From Paucibacter sp. PLA-PC-4 (GTDB lineage Bacteria > Pseudomonadota > Gammaproteobacteria > Burkholderiales > Burkholderiaceae_C): DNA of 64,000 nt. The stretch is taken from positions 1-64,000 of the forward strand of contig NZ_JAPFGP010000015.1 in the NCBI RefSeq assembly GCF_026241155.1, given 5' to 3'. Positions 42,533 to 52,162 of the stretch are shown piece after piece. The position numbers and the translations under genes are program-made. The notes beneath the pieces were generated by a model, which made no database searches, was not told where the DNA came from, and saw only the letters and a list, made by a program, of their open reading frames with translations. Each line of letters starts with the position of its first letter. The stretch's first letter is position 1.

Positions 42533-42742
42533 TCAGTGAGCGCCGTGGAGCACTTCGCCGGCTTTGAGCTTGTAAACCGTGCCGCAGTAGGGGCACTTGC
42601 CGCCGCCCTCGTGTGTGACGTCGATGAAGACCTTGGGGTGGTTGCTCCACAGCGCCATCTTGGGGTTGGGGCAGGCCACGACGCCGGGGCCTTGTACGTC
42701 CTGGGCGGTGACTTCGATGATGGATTTGTTGGTGTCGCTCAT
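42533..42742 (-). CDS. CHCC-type zinc-finger protein (NDUFS6-like)
   Basis: 69 residues. The zinc set C...H...CPYCG (CPNPK, HPKVF, KCPYCGTVYKL) matches the small zf-CHCC family related to a complex I accessory subunit. Located after ilvE in the same direction. Confidence 0.88.
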   Translation of the reverse strand: MSDTNKSIIEVTAQDVQGPGVVACPNPKMALWSNHPKVFIDVTHEGGGKCPYCGTVYKLKAGEVLHGAH

Positions 42743-42761
42743 GTTCTTTTTCTCTGTCTGA

Positions 42762-43685
42762 TCAGACCAGGCTCAGCCACTCGGCGTACTTGGGGTTGCG
42801 GCCGTTGACGATGTCGAAGAAGGCCGTCTGGATCTTCTCGGTGATCGGGCCTCGGCTGCCGGCACCGAGCTCAATGCGGTCCAGCTCGCGGATCGGCGTC
42901 ACCTCGGCGGCGGTGCCGGTGAAGAAGGCCTCGTCGCAGATATAGACCTCGTCGCGCGTAATGCGCTTCTCGACCAGCTTCAGGCCCAGGTCCTGGCAGA
43001 TCGCGAAGATGGTGTTGCGGGTGATGCCGTTGAGCGCGCCGGCCGACAGATCGGGCGTGTAGACCACGCCGTTCTTGATCACGAACAGGTTTTCGCCGGC
43101 GCCCTCGGAGACAAAGCCCGAGGCGTCCAGCAGCAAGGCCTCGTCATAGCCGTCCTCGGTGGCCTCCATATTGGCCAGGATGGAGTTGGTGTAGTTGCTT
43201 ACCGCTTTGGCCTGCGTCATCGTGATGTTGACGTGGTGGCGGGTGTAGCTGCTGGTCTTGACGCGGATGCCGCGCTTGAGGCCCTCCTCGCCCAGATAGG
43301 CTCCCCAGGCCCAGGCGGCGACCATCAGGTGAATCTTGTTGCCTTTGGGGCTGACGCCCAGCTTCTCCGAGCCGATCCAGGTCAGCGGGCGCAGATAGCA
43401 GCTCTCCAGCTTGTTTTCGCGGACCACCTGCTTTTGCGCTTCTTCGACCTGCTCGATGCTGAAGGGGATCTTCATGCGCAGGATCTTGGCGCTGTTGAAC
43501 AGGCGCTCGGTGTGCTCGCGCAGGCGGAAGATGGCCGTGCCCTTGTCGGTTTTGTAGGCGCGCACGCCCTCGAAGGCGCCGCAGCCATAGTGCAGGGTGT
43601 GGCTCAGCACATGGATCTTGGCGTCGCGCCAGTCGACCAGCTGGCCATCCATCCAGATCTTGCCGTCGCGGTCTTCCATGGACAT
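42762..43685 (-). CDS. ilvE: Branched-chain amino acid aminotransferase
   Basis: 307 residues, fold-type IV PLP enzyme. Signature region GCGAFEGVRAY near the start; the C-terminal part EVYICDEAFFTGTAAEVTPI is diagnostic. Last step of Val/Leu/Ile synthesis. Confidence 0.95.
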   Translation of the reverse strand: MSMEDRDGKIWMDGQLVDWRDAKIHVLSHTLHYGCGAFEGVRAYKTDKGTAIFRLREHTERLFNSAKILRMKIPFSIEQVEEAQKQVVRENKLESCYLRPLTWIGSEKLGVSPKGNKIHLMVAAWAWGAYLGEEGLKRGIRVKTSSYTRHHVNITMTQAKAVSNYTNSILANMEATEDGYDEALLLDASGFVSEGAGENLFVIKNGVVYTPDLSAGALNGITRNTIFAICQDLGLKLVEKRITRDEVYICDEAFFTGTAAEVTPIRELDRIELGAGSRGPITEKIQTAFFDIVNGRNPKYAEWLSLV

Positions 43686-43917
43686 GGGGAACTCCTGTTG
43701 TGCTGAGAGAATTGGGTGAGAGCGAGATTCTATGCAAGCCCGGGCCGTCCGACGCCGCGGCTTGTTGCGCGGTGCGCGGCGTGACCCATCTCATACCCGC
43801 GTCGCGGGCGCGCGGCCGCGACTGTGGTCGACCCCCGTGGCTGCGGGAGGCTTGCCGGCAGCAGCACCCGAAGCGACCGATACATTGCGGCGATTCCCCT
43901 GCGACCGGTCCCCTTTC

Positions 43918-44517
43918 ATGCAAAAAGCCATCGCCATTGCCGCCCTGAGTGGCCTCGCACTTGCCCATAGCGCTTGGGCCGCCAAGCCTTCTGCTTCGCA
44001 GCCCGAATTGGGCAGCCCGGTCTGCACGGCCGGCGGCGGCGCCTCGGTGACGGCCTTCATCGACTGCGCCGGCTCCTTCAGCGGCAATCTGGGCGGCGCA
44101 CTGACCCAGGGCCAGATCGAGGTGCTGAACGCCCAATTTGGCGACAAGGGCTTCAGCTACGGCAGCGGCCTGACTTACAGCAAGAGCGATGCGACCGGCC
44201 ACGGCCTGTTCACCGATCTGGGCGACGACTTCACGCTCAGCTTCGACAGCGGTGCCAAGGCCACCGGCCTGTTCGTGATCGGCCTGAAGCAGGCCAACCG
44301 CTACAGCTTCTACCTGTTCGACGGCGGCACGGCCGGCATCGGCACGATCGATTTCAAGGTGCTGGGCGTGGTCAGCAAGCAGACCGATGGCCTGTCGCAT
44401 GCCGTCTACCTGGGCAATGCGCTGACCGCGCCGGTGCCCGAGCCCGAGAGTTCTGCACTGATGCTGGCCGGTCTCGGCGCGATCGGCTTCATCGCCCGGC
44501 GCCCCGCCGGCCGCTGA
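43918..44517 (+). CDS. PEP-CTERM sorting-domain exported protein
   Basis: 199 residues. Signal peptide KAIAIAALSGLALAHSAWA, beta-rich body, then VPEPESSALMLAGLGAIGF followed by basic residues, the PEP-CTERM anchor. Processed by exosortase and associated with the exopolysaccharide surface. Function unknown. Confidence 0.9.
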   Translation: MQKAIAIAALSGLALAHSAWAAKPSASQPELGSPVCTAGGGASVTAFIDCAGSFSGNLGGALTQGQIEVLNAQFGDKGFSYGSGLTYSKSDATGHGLFTDLGDDFTLSFDSGAKATGLFVIGLKQANRYSFYLFDGGTAGIGTIDFKVLGVVSKQTDGLSHAVYLGNALTAPVPEPESSALMLAGLGAIGFIARRPAGR

Positions 44518-44529
44518 GCTCGCCCGGTT

Positions 44530-44916
44530 TCAGTCCTGGCCCGTCTCGGGCCGTTGCAGGGTCCAGTGCGTCACGCGGCCCTGCTCCAGCACCACCTCGA
44601 CCGAGACCTCGCCCGGATCGGTCCAGACAAAGGTCTCCGGCTCGCTGGCGGTCTTGCGACCCAGGCTGCGGGCCAGCGGCAGCACCTCCAGCAGCCGCAT
44701 GCCCACCTTCAGCTTGGCGTTGAGCATGACGGCGCTGTCGATATGGCCGATCGGCGCGTCCTTGGCCATGCGCATCACCCGCATCAGCCGGCTGAACTGC
44801 ATCAGCAGCCAGAACACCACGCCGGTGAGCGCAAAGATCACGCCCTGCCAGCCGAAGAACACGCCACCCGCCAGCAGCGCCGCCAGCGCCAGGGCCAAAC
44901 CCAGTTTCTGATTCAT
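44530..44916 (-). CDS. Conserved small membrane protein
   Basis: 128 residues. Two membrane spans at the N-terminus (LGLALALAALLAGGVFF, VIFALTGVVFWLLMQF), then a cytosolic tail. No enzymatic motif. Just downstream of dgkA in the same orientation. Confidence 0.75.
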   Translation of the reverse strand: MNQKLGLALALAALLAGGVFFGWQGVIFALTGVVFWLLMQFSRLMRVMRMAKDAPIGHIDSAVMLNAKLKVGMRLLEVLPLARSLGRKTASEPETFVWTDPGEVSVEVVLEQGRVTHWTLQRPETGQD

Positions 44917-44963
44917 GGGGCGGCATCCTAACGCCTGAGCGCTTGAGCGCTGAGGCGGGCCGC

Positions 44964-45356
44964 TCAGGGCCAAAACACGGCCAGCCAAACGCCCACGGCC
45001 AGCAGCAGGCTGAGCATCACCGCCGCGCTGCCCAGGTCCTTGGCCCGGCCCAGCAGCGGATGGCGCTCCACCGTCACGGCATCGGCCAGAGCCTCGATGG
45101 CCGAGTTCAGCAGCTCCACCAGCCAGACCTGGACGATGGCCGCCGTCAGCAGCAGGGCCTGCCAGCGGTCCGGTGCCAGCCACCAGGCCAGCGCGATCAG
45201 CGGCAGGCCGACCGCCAGCTCCTGGCGAAACGCGGCCTCGTGCCGCCAGGCGGCGCGCAGCCCGGCCCAGGAGTAACCGGTGGCCCGCCACAGGCGGGCA
45301 AGTCCGGAGCGGCTCTTGAAGGCGCTGGTCGGGGGGGTGTTGTCGGGTGGGCTCAT
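44964..45356 (-). CDS. dgkA: Diacylglycerol kinase
   Basis: 130 residues with three membrane helices and the DgkA signature EALADAVTVERH...RAKDLGSAAV. It recycles diacylglycerol released when phosphoethanolamine is moved from phospholipid to lipid A, matching the divergent eptA gene. The ATG at 45356 is at the family start. Confidence 0.92.
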   Translation of the reverse strand: MSPPDNTPPTSAFKSRSGLARLWRATGYSWAGLRAAWRHEAAFRQELAVGLPLIALAWWLAPDRWQALLLTAAIVQVWLVELLNSAIEALADAVTVERHPLLGRAKDLGSAAVMLSLLLAVGVWLAVFWP

Positions 45357-45431
45357 GAGGCGGAGTCTGACTGGGGATGGCCGCAGCATAGGCCGGCTTG
45401 CTTAAGCTCAGCTTCATCGGCGCCGGTTGCA

Positions 45432-47117
45432 ATGCGACCGATGCAAAGCCTGTCCCTCCCATTTTCCCGGTGGCGCCGCCACCGCTTGGCAACCCTGGCG
45501 CTCGGTGCGAACACCTGGCTGGTGCTGGCCGCGCTGTTCTGGACTCTGAGCGCCAACCGCCTGTTCCTGGGCGCGGCCCTGCAGGGGCGCAGCGCGGCCG
45601 AGCCGGCCAGCTGGGGTTTCGCGCTGGCGCTGCTGCTGCTGGTGTTCTCGCTGCATCTGCTGCTGCTGGGTCTGCTGGCCACGCGCTGGACGCTCAAACC
45701 GCTGCTGGTGCTGCTGACGGTGGGCACGGCGTTCGCGAGCTACTTCATGCAGGCCTACGGCGTCTTCCTTGATCCGTCGATGCTGCGAAATGTGTGGCGC
45801 AGCGATGCGGCCGAGGCCCGCGAGTTGCTGAGCCCGGCCCTGCTGCTGCATCTGTTGCTCTTCGCCGGGCTGCCCCTGCTGGTGCTGGGCCGGCTGCAGC
45901 TGCGGCCCGAGCCCAGCTGGCTGCGTGCGGCCGGGCGCCGGTTGGCGCTGCTGGCTCTGGCGCTGCTGACGGCGCTGGCCAGTCTGATGGCCATCTACCA
46001 GCCTTTCTCCTCGCTGATGCGCAATAACAAGGAGCTGCGCTACCTGATTACGCCGGCCAACTACCTGTGGTCCGGCGCGGCGGTGGCGATCGGCGAGGCG
46101 CGCGGCGCCGCCCAGCCGCGTCAGCCGGTGGGCCTGGACGCGGCACCTGGCCCCTCCTGGGCGCAGCGCCGCAAGCCCCTGGTGATGGTGCTGGTGGTGG
46201 GCGAGACCGCACGCGATGCGAACTGGGGGCTGTCGGGCTATGCGCGCCAGACCACGCCGGAGCTGGCCAAGCTGGGCGTGGCCAACCTGGGGCCGGTGGT
46301 GGCCTGCGGCAGCAATACCGAGGTGTCTGTGCCCTGCATGTTCTCGGCGGTGGGGCGGCGCGACTATGACGAAGCCCGCATCCGTGGCCAGGATTCGCTG
46401 CTGCATGTGGCGGCCCGCGCCGGCGTGGTCGTGCAGTGGCGTGACAACCAGAGCGGCTGCAAGGGCGTCTGCGCCGGCCTGCCCAGCGAGCAGGTCGATG
46501 CGCAGAACGCGCCGGGCCTGTGCGCCGAGGGCCGATGCCTGGACGAAGGCCTGGTGCATGACCTGGGCCGGCGCCTGCGGACCGCACAGGGCACACAGCT
46601 GTGGGTGCTGCACATGCTGGGCAATCACGGCCCCGCCTACCACCGCCGCTACCCGCGCGAGTTCGCCCGCTTCCTGCCCGAATGCCGTAGCGATGATCTG
46701 CAGCAGTGCACACCGCAGCAGATCGTCAACGCTTATGACAACGCGCTGCTCTACACCGACCATCTGCTGGCCCGCACGATCGAGCAGCTCAAGGTCCAGG
46801 CCGACAAGGTCGATTCGCTGCTGATCTATGTCTCCGACCATGGCGAGTCCCTGGGAGAACACGGCTTGTTCCTGCACGGCCTGCCCTATGCCATCGCGCC
46901 CACGGTGCAGACCCGCGTGCCCATGGTGGCCTGGGCCAGCCCGGGCTTTGCCGCCGGCGCCGGCTTAGCGGACGACTGCCTGCGCCGTGCCTTGCAGCCT
47001 CAGGCGCAGCGCCCTGTGAGCCATGACCATCTGTTCCACACCGTGCTGGGCCTGCTCGATGTGCGCAGCAGCGTGCACGAGCCGGCCTGGGACTTGAGCC
47101 GGGGCTGCCGATCATGA
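45432..47117 (+). CDS. eptA: Lipid A phosphoethanolamine transferase (EptA/MCR family)
   Basis: 561 residues. Five N-terminal membrane spans, then a periplasmic sulfatase-like domain. VVGETARDANWGL has the metal Glu, NTEVSVPCMFS the catalytic Thr, and YVSDHGESLGEHG the remaining ligands. Adds phosphoethanolamine to lipid A. ATGs at 45432 and 45441 are both possible. Overlaps the PAP2 gene by 4 bp. Confidence 0.92.
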   Translation: MRPMQSLSLPFSRWRRHRLATLALGANTWLVLAALFWTLSANRLFLGAALQGRSAAEPASWGFALALLLLVFSLHLLLLGLLATRWTLKPLLVLLTVGTAFASYFMQAYGVFLDPSMLRNVWRSDAAEARELLSPALLLHLLLFAGLPLLVLGRLQLRPEPSWLRAAGRRLALLALALLTALASLMAIYQPFSSLMRNNKELRYLITPANYLWSGAAVAIGEARGAAQPRQPVGLDAAPGPSWAQRRKPLVMVLVVGETARDANWGLSGYARQTTPELAKLGVANLGPVVACGSNTEVSVPCMFSAVGRRDYDEARIRGQDSLLHVAARAGVVVQWRDNQSGCKGVCAGLPSEQVDAQNAPGLCAEGRCLDEGLVHDLGRRLRTAQGTQLWVLHMLGNHGPAYHRRYPREFARFLPECRSDDLQQCTPQQIVNAYDNALLYTDHLLARTIEQLKVQADKVDSLLIYVSDHGESLGEHGLFLHGLPYAIAPTVQTRVPMVAWASPGFAAGAGLADDCLRRALQPQAQRPVSHDHLFHTVLGLLDVRSSVHEPAWDLSRGCRS

Positions 47118-47803
47118 GGCGCCGTGCCGATCTCCGGCTCACCGGGCTCGCGCTGGCAGCCTTGCTGCTCTGGGAGCTGCTGGGCTGGGACCTGGGCCTG
47201 ACCCGGCTTTACGGCGGTCCGGCCGGCTTTGCCTGGCGCGACGCCTGGCTGACTCGCGACCTGCTGCATGAAGGCGGCCGGCTGCTGGGCCTGGCCGGAC
47301 TGGCCCTGCTAGCTTGGCGAGTTGCGCACCCGCCGGCCGGTGGGCCAGGGCGGGCCGAGCGCGGCTACTGGCTGGCGGTGATGCTGGCTTGTGCGCTGCT
47401 GGTGCCAGCGCTGAAAAGCCAGAGCGCCAGCAGCTGCCCCTGGAGTCTGGCCGAGTTCGGCGGCAGCGTCGCCTATGTGCCGCATTGGCTGTTGGGCGTG
47501 GCCGATGGCGGCCCGGGCCACTGTTTCCCATCGGGCCATGCGGTATCGGGTTTTGCCTTCTTCGGGCTCTATTTCCAGTGGCGCGACCATGACCGGCGGC
47601 GTGCGCGCCGCTACCTGGCGGCGACCCTGCTGCTGGGCACGGCCTTTGGTTGGGCTCAGCTGGCACGCGGCGCGCATTTCGCCAGCCACAGCGCCTGGTC
47701 GGCCTGGCTGTGCTGGACCTTGCCGGAGCTGGCCGCGCGCTGGGCGCCGGCCAGGAAGAACCCGGGCACCGAGCCGCCATCGCACGCTCTCCCCATGCGC
47801 TGA
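47114..47803 (+). CDS. PAP2-family phosphatase
   Basis: 229 residues. Motif GHCFPSGHAVSGF and the downstream RGAHFASHSAWSAW give the PAP2 catalytic set, with multiple membrane spans. Probably dephosphorylates a lipid such as lipid A 1-phosphate or undecaprenyl pyrophosphate, in line with eptA. Confidence 0.9.
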   Translation: MRRRADLRLTGLALAALLLWELLGWDLGLTRLYGGPAGFAWRDAWLTRDLLHEGGRLLGLAGLALLAWRVAHPPAGGPGRAERGYWLAVMLACALLVPALKSQSASSCPWSLAEFGGSVAYVPHWLLGVADGGPGHCFPSGHAVSGFAFFGLYFQWRDHDRRRARRYLAATLLLGTAFGWAQLARGAHFASHSAWSAWLCWTLPELAARWAPARKNPGTEPPSHALPMR

Positions 47804-47839
47804 CGGCCCGGGGCCCGGGGCTTCACAACTTCCTGTCGA

Positions 47840-48988
47840 TCAACGCACCACGGCCAGCGCCTCGCGCGCGCCGGCCTTGTAGGTGTAGAGGGTCAGCGCG
47901 CCGTTCTTGATGTCGCCTTTGGTGTCGAAACCGATCGTGCCGGTCACGCCGGGGTAGCCCTCGGTCTTGGCCAGCACCGGCAGATACTTGGCCGGCTCGG
48001 CCGAGCCGGCCTTGACCATGGCCGCGACCAGCACGCCCACCGCGTCATAGGAGTAGGGCGCATAGACCTGCACCTCCAGCTTGGAATACGCCTTGAAGCG
48101 GGCGCGGAAGTCGTCCATCGCCTTTTTCTGCGTCGCGTCGACGCCGCCGGCCTCGGCGCAGAAGACCTGGCCGTCGGCCATCGTGCCGGCCGCCAGCTTG
48201 GGCAGCTCGGCAGTGCAGATGCCGTCGCCGCCGATCAGCTTGATGTTCAGGCCCAGGGCCTTCATCTGGCGCAGCATCGGGCCGGCCACCGCGTCCATGC
48301 CTCCGAAGAACACCACATCGGGCTTCTTGGACTTCAGGGTGGTCAGGATGGCGCTGAAGTCGGTGGCCTTGTCATTGGTGAACTCGCGGCCCACGATCTT
48401 GCCGCCGCTGGCCTTGGCACCTTTCTCGAACTCGTCGGCCACGCCCTGGCCGTAGGCGGTGCGGTCGTCGATGATGGCGATGGACTGGCCCTTGAGCTCC
48501 TTGACCGCATAACGACCCAGGGTGCCGCCCAGATGCACATCGTCGGCGACCACGCGGAAGGCGGTCTTGTAGCCGTTGCGGGTGAACTTGGGGTTGGTGG
48601 ACGAGGGGCTGATCTGCGGAATGCCGGCATCGGCATAGACCTTGGACGCCGGGATGGTGGTGCCTGAGTTCAGATGGCCCACGACGCCGTTGACCTTGGC
48701 GTCTGCCAGCTTCTGCGCGGCCTGGGTGCCCTGCTTGGGATCGCCGGCATCGTCCTCGCCCATCAGCTCCAGCCGCACCTTCTTGCCGCCGATCACGACG
48801 CCCTTGGCGTTGAGTTCTTGAATCGCCAGGCGGGCGCCGAGCTCGTTGTCCTTGCCCAGATGGGCGATGGGGCCGCTGGTCGGGCCGACATGGCCGATCT
48901 TGACGACCTGCTCCTGGGCCAGGACGATGCCGCTGCACAGTGCCAGCGCGGCGGCGGCAATGGTGTGATGAGGACGGTGGGTTTGCAT
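47840..48988 (-). CDS. Branched-chain amino acid type ABC substrate-binding protein
   Basis: 382 residues. Signal peptide (ALALCSGIVLAQ), then LivJ-like family: VKIGHVGPTSGPIAHLGKDN, ASKVYADAGIPQISPSSTNP. Binds amino acids or aromatic acids in the periplasm. No permease is adjacent, so it works with a distant transporter. Located downstream of the cytochrome/LVIVD/porin group. Confidence 0.9.
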   Translation of the reverse strand: MQTHRPHHTIAAAALALCSGIVLAQEQVVKIGHVGPTSGPIAHLGKDNELGARLAIQELNAKGVVIGGKKVRLELMGEDDAGDPKQGTQAAQKLADAKVNGVVGHLNSGTTIPASKVYADAGIPQISPSSTNPKFTRNGYKTAFRVVADDVHLGGTLGRYAVKELKGQSIAIIDDRTAYGQGVADEFEKGAKASGGKIVGREFTNDKATDFSAILTTLKSKKPDVVFFGGMDAVAGPMLRQMKALGLNIKLIGGDGICTAELPKLAAGTMADGQVFCAEAGGVDATQKKAMDDFRARFKAYSKLEVQVYAPYSYDAVGVLVAAMVKAGSAEPAKYLPVLAKTEGYPGVTGTIGFDTKGDIKNGALTLYTYKAGAREALAVVR

Positions 48989-49026
48989 GGTGGATGTGCT
49001 CCGTTTGAGAGTAAGCCGCTGCAGGC

Positions 49027-49332
49027 TCAGGGGGTGGGCAGGGAGAGAAGCCAGCGCGCGGCTTGCTCGGCCTGGGCCGGGCTGAGCTGCGTGTTGGCCG
49101 GCATGCGCGCGGTGCCCCAGATGCCGCTGCTGCCTTCGAGAATGCTCTGCTTCAGATGGGCCAGCGCTCCGGGCTGACCCCGGTAGCGCTCGGCGATGCG
49201 CAGAAAAGGCGGTCCCGCCAGCGGCTCGCTGAGCGTGTGACACAGCACGCAGCTGTCGGCCCAGGCCGGCGGCTGCATCGCGGCAGCCGCGGCCGGCAGG
49301 GCCAGCGCGAGTAGACAGGACCGCAGGATCAT
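49027..49332 (-). CDS. Small periplasmic c-type cytochrome
   Basis: 101 residues. Signal peptide LLALALPAAAAA, haem motif CVLCH, and Met ligand in ARMPANTQLS. Start overlaps the LVIVD gene stop (ATGA), so it is coupled to that product and may take electrons from it or an associated enzyme. Confidence 0.85.
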   Translation of the reverse strand: MILRSCLLALALPAAAAAMQPPAWADSCVLCHTLSEPLAGPPFLRIAERYRGQPGALAHLKQSILEGSSGIWGTARMPANTQLSPAQAEQAARWLLSLPTP

Positions 49333-51005
49333 CACTGCTTGGCCGGCAGCTCGAAGACCGGCGCGCCCAGCAGCGGGCTGGAGATCGCGTAGCCGCCGTG
49401 GTTGGTGAAGACCCAGATCAGCTTTCGGTCCCATTCGATGAAGACGCCATGGGTCTGGTCGCCGAAGTGCTGATTCATCCTCGGATCCACGGTCGGCGGC
49501 ACGAAGTAGCCGGCGATCTTGGGCGCGGCGGGGTTGCTGACATCAAAGATCTGGGCGCCGGCGTTGTAGAAGGCGTAGACCAGGTATTTGTCGCTGGGCG
49601 TGCCCGGCTGGTGCCAGTAGCCAGTTCGCTTGGGGCCGAAGCTGCCGCGGCGCTGGCAGTAGTCGGTGAAGGCCGCGCCCTTGGGTGGTGTGGGCCGTGG
49701 CAGTGTCGCGATCACCTTGGGGCTGGCCGGGTTCTTGACGTCGATCGCGTAGATGTCCTTGTAGGGCTCGTAGCAGTCTTCGTTGAGAGGGTAGCCGCTG
49801 TAGTAGACGACGCCGCTCTTCTCGACCTTGCTCACATCGATGTTGTCGCCCTCGGTGCCGGCCTGGCTGACCGGCATGTCGAGCTTGCCGACGCGCTTGA
49901 GCTGGGCCGGGTTGGACACATCGATCACATGAAAGCCCATGCCGCCCATCGCCGCATAGCCATACTTGCCGCCCTTCTCGGGGTCCTTGGGAATGAACAG
50001 CGGCATGCGCGCGCCCATCCAGGCGGTCTTCTTGCCCACGCGCGGGTTCTTTTTGTATTCCTCTTCCTCGCCGACGCGAGAGCCCGGCACCCACCAGGTC
50101 GACAGCCGCTTCGGTGCGCGCGGGTCGCTCAGGTCGAAGGCCATCTGGGCCTGGTTGTAGAGGAAGTTGGCGTATTCCTGGTTCGAGAAGCTGTCGTCTG
50201 GCGCCCCCGAGACGAACAGGTATTTGCCGCCCCAGTAGACGGGGATGTCGCCGCAGCCTGAGCCCTGCTGCGGGAACTTGTCGGCGCTGCTGCCGGCGTC
50301 CAGCGGCAGCTCGGAGAGCTTCTTCCAGTTGGCCGGGTCCGGGCCATCGAGCTCGAAGACGCGAAAGCCGCGCAGGATGGGCTGCTTGCGGATGATGTCT
50401 ATCTTGTCCTGCTGCTCGGGCTTGTACTTGTTCTCGAGGATGCCGAAGCGGGTGACCTCGTAGCACTGCACGGCCACATGCTTGCCGAGCTTTTCATTGA
50501 ACTGGATCGTCAGCGGGCCGAACGGGTGCTCGCTGCTGCCCCAGCCCCATTTTTTCTGCGCGATCAGCTGGGCCTTGCGCGGGTCGGTGATGTCAAAGAC
50601 CTTGTAGAAGGACTTCTCGTGAATGACCATGTAGCGGCGGCCGTTCATGTCCACTGTGGTCTGCCAGCTGTGATACGGACTGCCCAGCATCTCCGGGTGC
50701 AGGGCCTCGACCTTGGTGTTGTGCAGATAGCTGCTCTGATCCAGATAGTCGAGGCTGCCCTTGAAGGGATGAGTGCCGCCGATGCCGGGGGTCTCGGCCG
50801 GGTGCTTGTAGACGCCGGTGGCCGGATCCAGGCCGTAGCTGGCGGGGTCGGGTCTAGCGGGCTCGCCCGGTGTGCCCTTGGCGGGTTCGGGGTTCTCCTT
50901 GACCGGCAGCTTGGGTGTGCCGGCGGCCGGCGCGACGATGGTCTGCGCCAGCGCCTGCTGGGCCAGGCCGGCGCTGATCAACAGCGCGATGAGCTTGAGT
51001 TTCAT
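49332..51005 (-). CDS. Exported LVIVD-repeat beta-propeller protein
   Basis: 557 residues. Signal peptide (LIALLISAGLAQQALA), then repeated propeller blades with the LVIVD pattern (YKVFDITDPRKAQLI, FHVIDVSNPAQLKRVGKLD, QIFDVSNPAAPKIAGYF). Function unknown; operon with a cytochrome and downstream of a porin suggests periplasmic substrate oxidation or binding. Confidence 0.88.
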   Translation of the reverse strand: MKLKLIALLISAGLAQQALAQTIVAPAAGTPKLPVKENPEPAKGTPGEPARPDPASYGLDPATGVYKHPAETPGIGGTHPFKGSLDYLDQSSYLHNTKVEALHPEMLGSPYHSWQTTVDMNGRRYMVIHEKSFYKVFDITDPRKAQLIAQKKWGWGSSEHPFGPLTIQFNEKLGKHVAVQCYEVTRFGILENKYKPEQQDKIDIIRKQPILRGFRVFELDGPDPANWKKLSELPLDAGSSADKFPQQGSGCGDIPVYWGGKYLFVSGAPDDSFSNQEYANFLYNQAQMAFDLSDPRAPKRLSTWWVPGSRVGEEEEYKKNPRVGKKTAWMGARMPLFIPKDPEKGGKYGYAAMGGMGFHVIDVSNPAQLKRVGKLDMPVSQAGTEGDNIDVSKVEKSGVVYYSGYPLNEDCYEPYKDIYAIDVKNPASPKVIATLPRPTPPKGAAFTDYCQRRGSFGPKRTGYWHQPGTPSDKYLVYAFYNAGAQIFDVSNPAAPKIAGYFVPPTVDPRMNQHFGDQTHGVFIEWDRKLIWVFTNHGGYAISSPLLGAPVFELPAKQ

Positions 51006-51021
51006 GACGGGATCTCCTTGA

Positions 51022-52080
51022 TCAGAACTTGTGGCGCAGGCCCAGCTGCAGGCCGCGCGGGTTTTCGTTGGACAGCGGGGTGGCGTGGTTGAAGCTCACC
51101 GGGAAGCGCATGTTCGAGTCGCGCGCATGCTTGACCGCGCCGACGATGGCGTAGAGGTCAGTGCGCTTGGACAAGCCGTAGAGATAGCCGGCCACCCAGC
51201 TGGTGGCGTCGGACAGCGCGGCGTCGAGCTTGTCGTTCTTGCGCACCAGGCTGGCGAACACGCGCTGCTGCGCGTTGAACTCGTAGCGCAAGCCCAGCTG
51301 CACATCCTGGCCCTTGGACGTGAAGTCCGCATACGGCGGGTAGGCGTAGTAGCCGTTGTAGCGGTGGTAAAGAAAGGTCAGATCCAGCGCGCTGCTGACG
51401 CTGTAGACGCCGCCCAGGTAGTAGTCGCGCGATCGCCGCATTTGGCTGGCGTCGGACAGATCGCGGCGGTGCTGCTGGTCGACCGCGGCCATCAGGTAGA
51501 GATTGCCGGCGAAGTAGTCGAGCGCGGCGCTGCGCACCTGGGCGTCTTTGCTGGCGTCCTCTCGGCCGGCGGTGGCGGCCAGCCGGGCCTGGAAGTTGGC
51601 AATGCGCGGCGTCGTGTAGAACAGGCCGTTGCTCTCGCGCCAGGGCGCGTAATAGAGCATGGCGTTGCTGATCGGGCTGTAGTCGCCCGAATAGGTCGGG
51701 TCGATATAGCCGTACATCTCGGCCGAGGGCAGGTCGCGGCGGCCGGCGCTGAGCTCGCCCCAGTCCTTGGAGCCGATCTGCGCATAGGTGTGGCGTGGCG
51801 AGCCCTGCTGGCCGCTGTCGGCCTTGAGCGTGATCTCGTGCACGGCCGTGACTTTGAGGCCGCCGCCCAGGTCTTCCTGTGCCTTGAACTGCAGGCGCGA
51901 GGTGTTCAGGCCGCCGGAGCTGAGGCCTTTGATGGATTTTCCGCCGGACTTCGCGTGCTCCATATTGATGTCGACGAAGCCGGACAGCGTCACCTGGGCC
52001 AGCGCCGGCCCGGCGGCCAGCGCGGCGGCCAGCGGCCACACACTCTTCTTGATACTTCTCTTCTTCAACTTCATCTTCAT
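51022..52080 (-). CDS. Outer-membrane porin
   Basis: 352 residues. Leader ending AAGPALAQ, then VTLSGFVDINMEHA and many amphipathic strands; the terminal LGLRHKF ends in Phe as usual for porins. Lets small substrates across the outer membrane; first gene of the group with LVIVD and cytochrome. Confidence 0.93.
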   Translation of the reverse strand: MKMKLKKRSIKKSVWPLAAALAAGPALAQVTLSGFVDINMEHAKSGGKSIKGLSSGGLNTSRLQFKAQEDLGGGLKVTAVHEITLKADSGQQGSPRHTYAQIGSKDWGELSAGRRDLPSAEMYGYIDPTYSGDYSPISNAMLYYAPWRESNGLFYTTPRIANFQARLAATAGREDASKDAQVRSAALDYFAGNLYLMAAVDQQHRRDLSDASQMRRSRDYYLGGVYSVSSALDLTFLYHRYNGYYAYPPYADFTSKGQDVQLGLRYEFNAQQRVFASLVRKNDKLDAALSDATSWVAGYLYGLSKRTDLYAIVGAVKHARDSNMRFPVSFNHATPLSNENPRGLQLGLRHKF

Positions 52081-52162
52081 GGGAAGCTCCTGGACGGGGT
52101 AGGTAAGAGCAAGCGCAGGGAGAGTGCGGGGAGGGAGGGAAACAAGAAACTCAGATCACGGC

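Noticed and set aside
43144-44400. A 418-codon minus-strand frame spanning ilvE and the PEP-CTERM gene
   Set aside because: Its translation is antisense to the PEP-CTERM gene and out of frame with ilvE; both real genes have clear family motifs.
38482-48938. Many long second-frame ORFs opposite or within housekeeping genes
   Set aside because: All are shadows of high-GC coding sequence, with Arg/Ala/Pro-rich translations and better-supported genes in the other frame.
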